Position numbers and translations under genes: made by a program. Positions 50,736-64,000 of a stretch of DNA of 64,000 nucleotides are shown piece after piece. The notes beneath the pieces are model-generated. The model searched no databases, was not told the DNA's origin, and was given only the letters and a program-made list of their open reading frames with translations. Numbering within the stretch: position 1 is the stretch's first letter; the number at the start of each line of letters is the position of its first letter. Source of the stretch: Himantopus leucocephalus (Eukaryota; Chordata; Aves; Charadriiformes; Recurvirostridae); assembly GCA_003993805.1 (NCBI GenBank), contig RSEF01000003.1:89280968-89344967 (forward strand), given 5' to 3'.

Positions 50736-50800
50736 AGCAGGCAGTGCCAGGGTAGCCAAACCACCATNAGCAGGCAGTGCCAGGGTAGCCAAACCACCAT
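50736..50800 (+). repeat. Perfect 32-bp direct duplication across a single N (assembly artefact)
   Basis: Positions 50736-50767 and 50769-50800 are identical and separated by one N at 50768. As at 100-246, this looks like an unmerged contig overlap. Confidence 0.85.
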
Positions 50801-53800
50801 GGCCCATCTGCCCCTGTCACCTATCCTTAAGCTTTGCAAAACCAGCTGCCTGCTGCCACCAGGGAAGGGCTGGTGGTGATTTCGTGGGACCTCCTTCCCA
50901 CAGCAGCAGTTACTCTCCTGTGACAGCAAGCCTGGCTCTTTGCTGTCTGCTTCTTGCAGAGATGGTAGCCCCGTGCCCCAGCGTCAGAGGGACCGAGTTC
51001 TGGGTGCTGAGAAAGTAGAGAAGACACACAGAAAAATCATACACCACCCCACCCCCCACCCCCCAGATCAACTTTAAACCCATTTGTGCATGTCAGCATA
51101 CAAACAACTTATACAAGTATGATCCAGCTGCCTAATTATTAAGCAAGATGCGTATTTTTAAAGGCTGAATCTTGTGGGGGTATAAAAGACCCATTGACAT
51201 TTTTTGTCCTTTTTCTTGTTTTAAAGAGCAGCTAAATTCTGTTGACCTTTTTATGTGATTGAATTAAAAAGTTTTAAAGCCCCAGAATTTGTTTTTTAAA
51301 GTCAATCAAAATTTTGGCATTTCAGTATATCTGGCATTTCAGCATCCTAATTTTCATCACCATAAAGATCAATACTACCGTCCATCTCTGTTTATGGTAT
51401 TTTATTTCCTCCAGAAGCTGACTTGAGTGTCAAAGAAGATCTGTATATGTCTGTCAAGCAAGATTTCAATAGGAAACATTGGAAAATATTTGTTGTGACT
51501 GATTATTAGATATCACTGATTTTGATGCGACATCCTGACTTCATTTCTCTCAAACCTTTCACAGCAATAGGTACGGGAGCTCATGGACCTAATAGCAAAC
51601 ATAAATTCTGTAGCAGACAAGTTACCTGAGTTATTGAGTTTTTAGATGACATAATTCTGAGAGATGTTTTTCTGAAATAAAACGCCATCTGCTTCTACTT
51701 ACTTTTCCTTGTTTCCTTCTCTAAGAAAATACTGAGAAAACATGCTTGTTCTGAAAGGTAGTTCCTTTGAGGCCCGTTATTTTCCTCTATCTCTCTAAAA
51801 AGACAAGATATGAATTTGCTAGTGAGTTACCAGACAATTCAATATACAGCGCATCCAGGGAGCCAAATAAATGCACTTTCGTTTGATGCATCTTCATGTA
51901 GCTGAAAGTTTGAATTTTGAAGTCAGATTTTTTGGAAGGCTGCTGGGGCCACAGCCAGGAGCAGCTAATGGTTGTATTCTCAAATGATCTTCCCTGTTTT
52001 CTCCAAGGGAGATGTGTTCACATTTTGTGAAGCTACAGTGTGCGTTGCAGCCCCCTTATTAATGTGATAGAGGCTAAGGTGCATCCTGGACAAAAAGAAT
52101 CAGAATAAAGCAAGGCTTTCAAACTTTTCCATCTTCACACAAGAACAGGATCATTTCACAACATTTCGACAATACCAGCTGCCAGCCAAAAGGTACATAC
52201 ACCAAATCATCAGCGGGGCTTTCATAGCTCATAATCTTTTAATGTTTTTTAACATATTAGATTATTATAAGGGTACTAAATTATACCTACGTTGTTCTCA
52301 ATTAATATATAAGAAAGATATTACTTGCAATTTGCTCTTTCCATACTCTGGAATTTTCCAGACTCTACGTTACTGTGAGGGGAAGATTTGATTTTCAAAG
52401 GGCTTTTGCTATGTGTGCTTTTGGTTGACAGAGAGCAGTAGTATCTGCTCAGAGATCAATAGCTGTGGGGCAATATTGTCACACAAATACAAAGGGATCT
52501 GATTAGACAAGGGTTGCCTAATCCATGGTGTAGTTCAAACTGCAACTAACTTTATAGATGGTCACAATTTAAAAGATCTTGATTCTATGTTAGGTTTGGA
52601 TACACATAGAAAAACTAGGAAATTTAAACTGGTTATTCATCTCAACGTACCTCTTGATTGCTGAAGTCTAATAATAATAATAGCAACAACAATAATAATA
52701 ATAAAAAAATTAAATTTGGAGTTTTTTCCAAGGACTGAAGGCTTTGCCTTTTAAAAATCTCATGATAAAATTGAAATAAGGTCCATTATTTCAGGATTCA
52801 GAGCACAACAACAGCAGATTTCTATATTCCACAAAGTTGTTAAGCTCGTTTGATATTCTAATTCAAGTTTACTACAATAAAAATTAAGGGGAAGGCTGTG
52901 TGTAAAATGCTAGATAAAGTTCTCCTAAGTGTGAGTATGAATTTCAGGTCCCTTATAACTGAGATGCATCAGATGCAGGCTTCAAATTATAGGAGCCTGT
53001 GCCTGGGAAGAAAGGTAGAGTAAGATACTCTGCTTTTGCTGCAATAAACCTGTTTTATAGAAGGACTATACTCAGTGTGATGTTATGAGGCACCCTGTGT
53101 GACAATAGACTTTGTAAGTCTTAGGTTGCAAAGAGTTTGGCCCATGTCGGGCGTCCCTTTTGCCTGCAGCCCTCTCACAGTCAGAAGGAGCTGAAGCTGG
53201 AGAACACACTGGGCATGCTGGGTGAGAAACCCAAGCTTTGCAAGGAAACCTATGGCTGCAGAAATTGGTTTGGATTTAGGAAGTGGAGGCTCAGGCTGAG
53301 GAAGTTCTGCCCACTTCAGGGTTGTGAGCATGAGCCCCCCCTGCAGCTGAGTGGGGATGCCCAAGGCTGCTGGTGGCTGGGCAGTCAGGGTCTCCAGTCC
53401 TGGCTTGGTGGAGTCATTCCTTTTCTTAAGAACAACCAGCACCTACTTGTTGGGTACAGGACACTCTATAGTCCAGTCACTCAGGTGGCATGTGAGAACT
53501 CGAGTTCCAGTCTCACAGTGTTAAATATTTAATACCCACCATCATATTTTGACACTAATTCAAGCCCTTGTTGCCAGGCTTAGCAGAAAGGCTGACAGCC
53601 AAATGGACATGGAAGAGGAAGTGTCCTGTCATGTCTACAGATGGTCTGGCCAGTTCAAGGGCAAAGAACTTTGATGAGGATGAAAAGTTTACGTTGTCTC
53701 TGTGTCTACTCTGGATGTTTTGCAGATAAAGAAAGAGTTCAGAATCCAGCTGCTGTCAACAGATTTTCTAAGTACTAAATCTACAGCACTACACTTGGAA

Positions 53801-54647
53801 AAGTGCATTTATCATAGACAAAACTGAGTTTCTGGAAAACATTTATTAAAAAAGATTGACTACAGCTTTCAGTAGGCTTGACAAGATTTCATATTTCACT
53901 TTTCATCTTTACTGAGTGCATTAATAGCTTTTAAGACTAAATGACGTGAGCGCTAGATATCTCAGCAGTGCATTAGAGATGGAGAAAACAGAATTTTGTG
54001 TCTTTGTGTACATGGCTGGTGATCAGGAGAAAATGCACAGTGAACAGGACTGTTTGAAAAATCAGGAATTTCCCTCCAATCCAAACAGATTCATAAAGAA
54101 TTTTGGGATTAAACAGATGACATTCAAATTAAATTTCCATTGCCCAGCTGATATTTCTCACTATATCCTAAATGTTTGAAAGTGTTCCTGAAAATATCTT
54201 TAAATCCAAAAAACCACAAGAAATCAATTCTCAGGTTGTATTAGAACGCATTTGTCACTACCGCTTTCACCAGTTCACCATTTTTGCTGTTTAGGATTTT
54301 TGCTTGCCTGGTCAGACACCAGAAACATACCATGTGGGCAAATATCCAGCAGCGAGCCACAGAAGTGAACAGTCTGTGGATAACTCAAGCTCTGAAAAAT
54401 CACTTATTCTCACTAGTTTATGAACATTTAGAAACAGCAAAACTGAACTTGAATGACTAGTCCCAAACCCCTCAAAAAGCCCAAAACACTGACAACACAT
54501 CAAAGCAGTGAAGCAAGCAGCAAAAAATTACAATCTTTCCTAAAATATTTTCCAAATGCAATCACTATTCAAAACTGATTAATATTTCTATTAGTTGAAT
54601 TTACCTAATTCTAAGCAGCCACTTTTGTCTTTCTGCTGTGGCTGTAT
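50801..54647. other. Intergenic, nothing recognised
   Basis: AT-rich apart from a GC-richer patch at 50801-51010. Contains a C-rich run (51041-51064) and an AAT-type repeat (52669-52707). A 131-codon plus-strand frame at 53137-53532 resembles no known protein. Confidence 0.55.
52669..52707 (+). repeat. Imperfect (AAT)n repeat
   Basis: Two short AAT/ATA runs separated by GCAACAAC, ending in an A run; a simple repeat. Confidence 0.85.
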
Positions 54648-55058
54648 GATCAGTCTGAGAGAGTTGCGGTTGTTCAGCCTGGAGAAGAGAAGACTCCGGG
54701 GACATCTTATAGCAGCCTTCGAGTATCTGAAGGGGGCCTACAAGAAGGCCAGGGAGGGACTTTTTACAAGGGCACGTAGTGATAGGATGAAGGGTAATGG
54801 CTTTAAACTGGAAGTAGGTAGCTTTAGAATAGATATTGGGAAAAAATTTTTCACTCTGAGGGTGGTGAGTCACTGGAACAAATTGCCCAGAGGATCTGTG
54901 GAGGCCTCATCTCTGGAAGTGCTCAAGGCCAGGTTGGACGGGGCTTTGAGCAGTCTGGTGTATTGGGAGGTGTGCCTGCCCATGGCAGGGGGGTTGGAAC
55001 TAGATGATCTTTAAGGTCTCTTCCAACATAAACCATTCTATGATTTTATGATTCTATA
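54648..55058 (+). mobile_element. CR1 LINE 3' end with intact tail
   Basis: It runs from GATCAGTCTGAGAGAGTTGC through TTCAGCCTGGAGAAGAGAAG, GTGGTGAGTCACTGGAACAA, TGCTCAAGGCCAGGTTGGAC and GGTTGGAACTAGATGATCTT to the direct CR1 tail ATTCTATGATTTTATGATTC. The 3' microsatellite at the right end puts it on the plus strand. The long open frame over it (54595-55014) is CR1 3' sequence read in one frame, not a host gene. Confidence 0.95.
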
Positions 55059-55310
55059 GTATGATATGGCTGGTTGCCTAAGACAACTAAGAGAAATAAA
55101 AATAGCTTCAAGTAAAATAATTTTTCCCAGCTGAGCCACACATGAGCTCTGGCTGATCTTTCTTTCACTCAAGTTAAGATAGTAATTTTCATATATGTTA
55201 CATTTTTAATTCCGACGCAAGAGACTTGTTTAATGAGTTGCCTGAGGTGCAACATCTTTACTTTGAAGCAAATTAAGCCACTTTCTATAATGAGATGTAG
55301 GCTTGGTTTT

Positions 55311-55328
55311 GTGTGTGTGTGTGTGTGT
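55311..55328 (+). repeat. (GT)9 microsatellite
   Basis: Uninterrupted GT run; a simple repeat. Confidence 0.9.
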
Positions 55329-58300
55329 TTACTTTATTGCCATCATCACACTATTTTGTGTACTTATCCTACTACAGGCTGCTATTCCAGGCCCTGCACC
55401 AACGCAACTATTGGTACAGGCCAGCAAGGGTGACTCACTTGCTGTGGAGGCCGAGAACATGGGAATGTGCCTGTCTTTCCATATCATCCAGTTTAGGCCC
55501 AAGGAGCAGGAATTCTGGGCTCAGCATTGGGTCTCTGTACACAGAAGATGAAGGACATCTGGGAATCAGGCAGCAGAACTGATGTTCCAAGCTGAGTACA
55601 AGCAGGTTGTTTCTGGGAGGGTGAACATGGTGTGTGGGTGAGACAGCTTCCAGGGAAGGAGGTAGCTGCTTCCTGGAGCAGCTTGGACTCGAGGTGAGTT
55701 ATAGTGAATTATTTTAGCAGTTTGATTAACTGAACAAGAATAGTTTGCCTCCAGCATAGTCTTTCAGTGCTAACAAACAGCCATTGGGTTTCGTGTTCTT
55801 CAGACCAAGCACACTGCCCCTGCAGAGAGGCAGAACTTCTCATGGCTTGGGACTAAGGTCTGCTTTGTCTGCTTTCTATGGGAATAAGGAAAATTTGCAT
55901 CTAATTTTGACAGTGAGCTCTGCCTAAAGGGTATGCATAAAGATTGCCATGTTTTCACCAGTGTGCTCAAAGCAGATAAATGATTGTGTTCTCCACTGTG
56001 GCAGGTCTGGTCTCAGACAGGGATAAAAGGAGTTTGGTGGACGTTCCCCGTAGGGCACACATTCAACTTTGCAGTGACATAATCATCAATCTCAGCCCAC
56101 CAGTCACACCTGGTGAGTTGTTTAGAGAGAGAACACAAATGCATTTGCTGAACAGGACTAAAAATCGTTTAAGTTGTAAGACACCAAAGTGACCAGTAAG
56201 GTTGTACTTGCATATTCCAAACACCACCTCCCTGCCAAACATTGTGTCCTTCCTTTGTTCTCAGCAACATTCTGAACAGCAACTTTTGAGAGGGCAGGCA
56301 CTTTATGGAAGCTTTGCAGATGTTTTTCCTTCCTTAAGTCTTGCTGAGATAGATTAGGAATACAGTAGTATTCCAGTTGAGTGTATTTTATTTCTATTGT
56401 ATTAGAATCCACTGTAAAGAGTTATGTTCGAGTGATTTCATTTTTTCAACAAACCTACTCACCATCTGCATTTGGCAAAACTCGTTGACATCAGTCTTTG
56501 TTGCTTAGCAATAAATACTTGTGCTGACTCCAGTCACAAAGAGTATTCATTACTTTGTCATTCAGACACTTTACACAGCCTTTATGGCTTCAGAAATCAT
56601 TTATTTACGCTGGCCTTCTTGGAAGAGAGGGGGAGGAGCTGAAAAACAAATGTGTAGAATGAGAGGAAAGGCACACAGATCTTGAAAGGCATTGGACAAG
56701 AATAGCTAAGAACCTGCAGTAGATCCACAAGCTCGGTAAAGCAGAGAAAAATACCTAAAAGAAATCAATGCAATAGTATTATTATAAAATATTAAAGCAG
56801 TTATAGAGCTGGCCAGACATCAACAATCTTGAACACTATTAAAGTGTATGTTTTGTAATGGCATCAACGCTTACATTCCATCAATATGTGCTAATCAGAA
56901 TGTACTAATCAGCAAGAATATCTGATACAAGAATGTGCTTTGTGCTTATATTCTGTGTCTGTGTATAAACAGGAGGTGTTCTAATTTGAGCAAAATATCT
57001 AAAAAAATTAGATTTCTATAGAGTTCTATGGTAATTGTCTTGTTACTCATAACTTACGATTTATTTGAATTTGGGAATAACTTCTATAGTTAATATTAGC
57101 TCAGAATTGAACTGTGTTGAAACCTTTGAGGAAAGTTTTTATTTATAGGAAGTTAGTAGAAAAAATGCTTAAACCTGCACAATTATAATTGCTTTGCTCA
57201 TTTAGCAGTCACTATGACCCACTTCTGGTTAGATGCCTAATTCTAAGATATTAACCTTTGGCACTCAGACCAGAAAAAAGTTGGACTAGGAGGCTCCAAA
57301 AAGGCAAAATTAGAATTGAAAATTAAATGGGTCACTTGTTACAGTGCATGTTACATTTAATAGATGAACAAGCTAACAAATGAATATGACAATGAGTCAT
57401 CTGAAGTCAGAAAACAGCATACTGTTGGAATGTCAGATGATTTATAAAATGCTTAGTTTTTGCTTTTATTTGTGGACACATTATGCAAAATAAGTTGATC
57501 ATTTTATATGGGCAACAGCAAAAATGCAGAAAAAAATCAGAATACGTGATAACAAATCTATCCTGGACAGAGCGTCCACTGCAAAACATACAAAATACTT
57601 GGCATATTTTTCAGGAGACAGCAAAGAGTATTTCCACAAAGCTGAACTTCATTCAGACACTGAATTTGGGACTCAAAATCTCTTTTTGCTTTAAAGGTCA
57701 TGACTTTGATTCTGATCTGTCAATAGAATTTTTCACTTTCAGTCTTAAGCAAAACAATAATAAAAGTAGTCAAGAACTATGAACTGGGCATTTAGAGTTA
57801 GGCTGCTGGTGAAGTATGGTGACCTTGACAGATACTCCAGTCACATATATGTGAGCGATTGTGCCTAAACAGCTGATCAGGCATGTTTAAAGACCACAGC
57901 TGCTGTGCAGCCTTCAAGACCAGAATGAGAGATTGGAAAGTGAACGTTGTTACAAAAGTCACGCTCTTTCAAAATGTGCAGCAAGCTGAGAAGGAAAAGT
58001 GCCTCTTTCATGGCAGCCTTAAGTCAGGATGTAATTCAAGTTCCCAAGTTGGAAGGGACAATGCCACCACATCAGTGCAATACTGACCTGAATTGCTTTG
58101 GGAGGTGCAAGATCACGTTGCCCAGACACTGACACAGAAATCCTCATTTTGAGCCTCAAATGGCTGCTCCTGCTCACCAGGATTTGCTGCAGGAATCTGT
58201 AAGGCAGCAATGCATTGTGTTGCATGGCCATGCTCAGTCTGCTGAAGTGCTGTGAAACAGGGAACCTTTATAGCTGTCTGAATGGATGTTCAGTTCAAAC

Positions 58301-59066
58301 ATACGCAGCCGTTAAGTGCTGCAAACTTGAAAGTCTGACCCTCAGCCCTTTTGGAAATGTCTCCTATTAAATACAACACACTGCTGAAATAGAAAGCGAA
58401 ACATAAAGGGAGCTGTGCTGAAACAACAAGAGAAAACTTTTTGCTTCAGTATGAAAGAGAAAAATGTAAAAGCAATTGGACAGAAGGGGAAAAAAAACCC
58501 TAATCAAAAAGTCACATTCTGACAAAAAAATTATTTGAAAGATGACAGATGATACTCTGAGGAGTCAGAGGCTGGGAATAACAAGAAACCTAAGGCTCCT
58601 CTTTCGGCAAGGCTGGTATTCTTTAATACTGAAGGGCATCTGTAAATGTTTTCTCAAGGAAAATGCTGACTTTTCTAAAAATGCAGTCAATGTAGGAGGA
58701 ACAGTGTATTCTCAGTGAACGATGGGTTAGGCTCTGCACTCCTGACAAATCCAAGATCAAGTTGAATGACCAATTGCACTAATACAGGCTTGGAACAGCT
58801 CCATCTCTGCAGCACTGATTATATTGACATTTCTCTTTCCTCCTCTACTCCTTCTCTCTCCCTCCCCAGGATATGTTCTTCTCTTTGCCTGGTTTTAGTT
58901 ACTTTTTTAATATTTTTGCGTGGCAAATGAAGGCTCAAGCAGAAACATGAAACACTATTTTGAGGAAGAAATAAACCCCATCTCAAATTCCTAGTCCTGC
59001 ATTGCTTAGACATCTCTCAAATGGTAGAAATGTACCACCCAACTAAGTTTGAGTTGGGCCAGAAAC

Positions 59067-59103
59067 TTTTTTTTTTTTTTTNTTTTTTTTTTTTTTTTTT
59101 TTT
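59067..59103 (+). repeat. Poly-T tract with an internal N
   Basis: Thirty-six T around one N at 59082. Length is uncertain because a sequencing or assembly break sits in the homopolymer. No retroposon body adjoins it. Confidence 0.9.
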
Positions 59104-62100
59104 GGTTCAATAGCCTGAGAAAGGTCAAATTGGATAATCTAATGGCTTGGTCTGGATTTCAAGGCTGCAAATAAAATTAATAAAATGCTAGTGGGACCCC
59201 AGGTTGCAATGACAGAGCTAGCACAGCCCCTTTTCAGCCACCTGGAGGAAGTGCTACCACACAGGTCCAAGGGGAGGTCAGGGAGCCAATGCTGCAATTT
59301 GGTATTCACCTTTCCCTGGTTCTCTGGGAAACACCAGCTGCAGTGGTGCCTCTCTCTCACTGGGGCTCCTTGGCATTAAGGAGCAGGTTGGGTCCTGCTG
59401 TCCTCTCTTTTGGCCATAGACTTGTCATCAGCAGGCCCACAGTTGAGCTCCTTGAGTAGGAAGCACTAACTTAGGGTAGCAGGGTGCTGTAGGGGATTGA
59501 AGCAATGGCAAGAAAAATACATGAGACATCTTTACATGCATGTAATGCCATCATGGAACTGCGCCTATAGCATTTTTATGTTTCTATAAAATAAAGTATT
59601 CAGCAAATATTTTCAGCACTCAGTGGAATGAGTCTGTGAAATCAGGAGACCATTCACTGCATTTAGCAATAACACCAAATCAGGGACCACAAAGATAAAG
59701 TAAAAGGGGCTATTGGAAAATGGAGTTGATTAGTTGTCATTCATTGACTATTTCTTTTCCATTATGTATTTAAATTTGTGATTTTTACAGTGGTTCACAC
59801 GGTCAGGTGCAATAATAGAGCTGCAGAAAAACAATTTTGCCCCATCTGAGGGTAAAGTTCCGAATCCAACAGTTTATTTCCTCCTTGAGGGACACTTTTT
59901 CCATACTTTTATCAACACAATGGATCAATGACTCACTGCTTGCCAATACAACTCACACCTCTTTTGCTAATTTCCCTAGAACCGAGACACTCAGAATAAA
60001 AATAAATGTCTGTTCTCATCACTTCCTGTCCTGCTCTCAAAAAGTAGTAGTTTGGGGATTTAATTTCTCATTCCTGGCTTTCCCAGTCTCTCTCTGTTTA
60101 TTGATGGGAGTATTCTGCGACAGGAAATGGGCCTGTCATGTAAGCTGCAGTGTGTTAAGGACTTCTTCCAGCTAAAAATAGGTACCAGAGCTATCGTCTA
60201 GTTTGTTCCTGTTGTTTTGTATTGAATTCCAAATGTCAAACATAATATAGAGCTTAGAATAAACTCAACCTTTTATGCCATTTAAATGCAACAAACTGCT
60301 TCCAACAGCCTGCTTTGCAAATGTATTTGAAACCCTATTAAGTATTTGCCATGTGGTTCATGATGTGTCCATGCTTCAGAAAGAATTGGTACGTCACGCA
60401 TCTGCTGACTTGTTTTAGAGATTAATATTCGCATTATGGAAGCACTTGGGTGACAATCAAGAACGAGGCCACACTGGGATCGGTGTAGGTACTCATCGCC
60501 TTAGGTCTTCAGAAGGTAAATACCTTTGAGTTAATGGTTCACTGTCCCAAAACCTCAGTGGCTTAATGGAGAACATTCTACATCCTAAGTGTTGTTACCA
60601 GGGAAGTTAAAATCCAAAACCTGTAATTGTATGGTGAACCACTGTTAATCACCATAACATTCAACACCATGTATGTGTTCAGATAGCACATTTCATCCTG
60701 TACCTGAAAAATATGGTCTAATTATCTTCTAATAGAGATGTAACATATGCCAACAAAGCACAATGCTTGCATTTATTGTGTAAGATGTTATGTAGTTAGA
60801 TAACCCCTGGTAGTGAATGGCTTGCGAAAAAGACTGAGAACTAAGAAAATCATAGATTCTGATTTCAGCAGTGTCTAATTTTATTTGGACATAGTTGTTA
60901 CTTGACCTCTCTTCTCTGTACACTCGTCAATAGAACTGGAAAATCCATTAAAAGCGGGGTTCTTCAGAACGGTTTGTTCAACTCTAAGATAAAAAGTTCT
61001 GGTTAAACACATCCAAGTATAACACTGTGCAAACCGTCTCTCTCTTCTTTCTGGCAGTTCCTTAGTCATCGGAACTAAAGCTGTGAAAAAAATAATGCAT
61101 GACACCAATGCCTTTATTTAAAAATACCTATTAATAATTACAGCTTTAATGAATGGCGTGCTGAACATTTCAAATCCAAGCTCAGTGGAGCAACACTAAC
61201 GGTTTACTCCTCCCACCACCACCATTAGCAGGTCAAGGCTGCAGAGAAGGAGAAAGGTTTAATTTTTGGAAGTGAGTGGGAGTGGAGGTTCTGACTGCAT
61301 GGTCACGCATGCCTGACACTCCCAAGTTTTCGCTGAGAGTGCAACTGAGGAAGACACCCTGTTTTGGAGAATGGCTGTGACAGTGATGAAAAATAAAAGG
61401 AACACTTAAGGAAGAAGGGAAGGTAAATTTGACAGACAGAGTGGGACGCCTTTTCCAGTTTCAACAACACCTGCCACAACTGATGAGCATCAGCTGGTCA
61501 ATACAACAGAAACTTCTACGACAACATCTCAGTTCAAGCCGTTCATTACCAGTACAGCTGCTGGGGTTGGCTTTATAAAGAACAACATGTTGAGTATGTC
61601 AATTTTGACAGGATTTTACTGGAAAAGTTCCTTTTAACTTTTGATCTACTGCGATTGAGCTCTGTGAATTTTTTATGACAGTGTGCCTAAATCTGCCCCT
61701 CCCAATGTTGGCGGGCCTCCCAGTGTGCCCTCCAAACCATCTCTTTGCATCCTGCTTGTATTTTTGCCTTTCTTTCGTCTGCCCAGTCCTTATTTTTAGA
61801 ACTGCTTATTCAGCTTTGCATGTCAGATGTCCATATCTTTCATTCAACTTTTTGTTACTGTTCACTTCTGTCAAACGCCTATAAATGTAACAAAGACAGG
61901 AGACTGTTATCCATTTTTTAGTTTCAATTTTTACTTTGGTGTGATTTTGATAATCCTACATGTAAGCTGCAAAAATCAAAATGGAAATAAGTTAAAAAAT
62001 ATGATTTGCTAAATCATAATGAGCACATTTTGATTTACAAGATCAGACAAATGATCTGAAGCTATGTTACAGTTTCCAGCCAATGTTAGACAAATTGCTT

Positions 62101-64000
62101 AATGACTTGCTTCTAGAAATATACACATTTTGTTACATTAATGGAGGATTTTCACCTTCCTGACTTTGTGAATAAGCTGATATAGACACAAGTGCGTCTC
62201 AGTTTGAAGATAATCAAATGCATGGTGGGGTGAAATTCGCTTACCTCCTGCTATGCTATACCTAGCGCTGTTAAATTCAGAATTAAGATGAATGTCTGCA
62301 TAGTTCCTTTGCAGATAAGAGTGTTTTCTTTCCTTGAATGTTAAAATGGTTCTGTGGCATGAGGTAGAAAATTTGTGGTACAAAAGATCTCAAGAAAATA
62401 ATTGACTCAGTGAATAATTTATTGAATTTACTGAAAATATTGACCTAGATTTAATGTTTCCACATTCAGAACAGGGAAAATGAGTTAAATTGGTATGTTG
62501 AGTTAGCCTAGAGTGAGACTGTTGCAGCATGATTAATTTACAAGTGTGAGTTGTTACTCAAGAAAAGCCATTTAGCTATTAAACGCTCTGCTTGGGTTAT
62601 GCTGACATTTTCTTCACACTAAGTTGATGACCTGTGGTCTGATCTTGCCAACCATTAGTGAAGACAAGCTATGAAAAAGGAAATTGGGAGTGATTAGCAG
62701 GCTTGGGGATAGGTAAAGATTGCAGTTCTGGATCTTCTGATTCTTCACTGTTTCTCCATCACCTTTGAACAGATCTGATACTGGGTCCCAGCAGCCTGGT
62801 ATCTTGTCTTAACCACTTCTGTATTCAAATTGCGGAGGCCATTAGAGACTGGTGCACTGAAGTTTAAAGTACCTTAACTGAGTGCTAGCCTGTTTCTCAG
62901 AAGAGTGGCTGCTAGACCTGCTTATGCTTTTTACAAAAACATCATCCAATAGCACAGAAAGTTCAGAATGGAAAATCTTATTGAATGTCCAGTAAGGAAA
63001 GCAAGAGCTGGAGATGGACAACAAGACAGTTGGGTAACACAGAAAGAATATGAAATAAAAACGATACTAAGATGAATGTTGGTTTCTACTCATTGTGTAG
63101 ACTGATGTAGTTTCTTTTGACAGAAACACCTTCCTTTAGTGGACACCAGGTAGCCAAGCCTTCCTAAGAAGCAGATGATATCAGACAGAGTACAAAGCTC
63201 CCAGACTAGAGATGTACTGTACCTGTAGACATCTGTCTGTATAGACATGCCCTTCCTCACCAGAAAGCGTTTTGCCCTGCCTTATTTACATGAATCGGGC
63301 AGTTCTTGGCTATGTACAGCAGTCCTTGAGCCAGCCTTGCCTGGCCCCAGGCACTTGAGCATGACTGTCGGCAAAAATCTCCAGAGAAAGAAGCTACTTG
63401 CTGCAATCTGTCAGCTGGATGAAGCTTTTAAAAAATATTATTTTGCAGAAATGTTCCCTGCAGGAAGAAGTTCACAAAGGGGTTGCACTATTTTCAAGAA
63501 AAAGAAAAATTGTGTCAGCAAATGCTGGCTACAAGGGAAGGGTTTTAAGGGGTAGGGGATTCGAAGATGTGTTGTGGTACTCGTGAAGGGAAGTGCAGAA
63601 GTGTGTAAGATGAAGGAAGAAGTTAAAAGGAGGTAGGTAGCACAAAAGTGGTGGGGGAAGCAGTGAGGACCTCTGGGAATGTAGAGGGATGGAAGGCCAG
63701 ACTTGGATGCTTGCTGAAAAGGGGTCTGAGTGGAGTTCAGGCTACAATATCACTGTGCTCTCAATCACCCTTTAAACTGCTACTTGCAACACACAAGTCT
63801 GTAAGCAGACAAGGAAAAACAGCTCTGTATGTGCTAGTAGCTTCAAAATTATGACTTAAAGAGAGAGGATGGTAGAAAGTGTTATGTGTTGTAACAGGAT
63901 CATTTTCATCTTCCTTGCTTCATAAATAAGTGACCAGCAGTGGGAAGAAGGATTTAGAAATCCCAAGGTGTCCCTTACTTTGCACAATAGTACCCCAAGC

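Larger units (their letters stand above)
55059..64000. other. Intergenic, nothing recognised
   Basis: About 9 kb of AT-rich DNA. It contains a (GT)9 run at 55311-55328 and a long poly-T at 59067-59103. Small frames on both strands resemble no known protein. No exon, RNA gene or interspersed repeat could be supported. Confidence 0.55.

Noticed and set aside
53490..53520. tRNA T-arm-like GAACTCGAGTTCCAGTCTC
   Set aside because: There is no acceptor stem, D-arm or anticodon arm at proper spacing; the match is a short palindrome.
54595..55014. 139-codon plus-strand frame
   Set aside because: It is the CR1 3' end read in one frame, not a host gene.
1..64000. CRISPR arrays, operons or phage-like systems
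   Set aside because: The window is avian nuclear DNA; no regularly spaced repeats or compact gene strings occur.

Overview
The window is vertebrate nuclear DNA, almost certainly from a bird. It holds several CR1 LINE 3' ends with the avian ATTCTAT-type tail, a solo LTR of a type common in bird genomes, and one intronless aminergic GPCR gene in a compact CpG island. Single-base, 16-, 100- and 1000-base runs of N show it is a draft assembly. The species cannot be fixed from this sequence; the LTR type points loosely to Neoaves.

Only one protein-coding gene can be supported: HTR1B (5-hydroxytryptamine receptor 1B) on the minus strand, 14014 to 12875, 379 codons in one uninterrupted exon. It lies in a GC-rich island of about 3.5 kb (roughly 12120-15680). 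About 700 bp upstream of the ATG there is a well-formed TATA box on the same strand (14715-14723), followed by a GC-rich leader with several upstream ATGs. The early 3' UTR carries a G-rich tract. A compact cluster of transcription-factor-like motifs (12340-12440) marks the island's other edge. The receptor is expected to be a Gi/o-coupled presynaptic serotonin autoreceptor and heteroreceptor.

The remaining ~60 kb is AT-rich, gene-poor DNA, as expected for a gene desert around HTR1B. From left to right it contains: an artefactual 73-bp duplication (100-246); a decayed LINE reverse-transcriptase fragment (about 1240-1683, minus); a TG-rich, LTR-like composite repeat (about 4700-6320); HTR1B and its island; a CR1 (23084-23345); a 175-bp near-duplicate at an N (25515-25865); an AT-rich tract (26225-26377); a CR1-like remnant (26735-26845); a solo LTR with a 5-bp target-site duplication (28673-29356); a CR1 cut by a 100-N gap (33473-33668); a longer CR1 (38389-38835); a short CR1 tail (40405-40461); a 1000-N gap (49489-50488) and a 32-bp duplication nearby; and a plus-strand CR1 (54648-55058). 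No tRNA, rRNA or CRISPR array was found.

I found no previously undescribed multi-gene system. The points most worth a second look are the uORF-rich HTR1B leader behind its TATA box, the human-type Thr in TM7 of the receptor, the motif cluster at the island edge, and the assembly duplications. Conserved noncoding elements are probably present, but they cannot be proved without a cross-species alignment.
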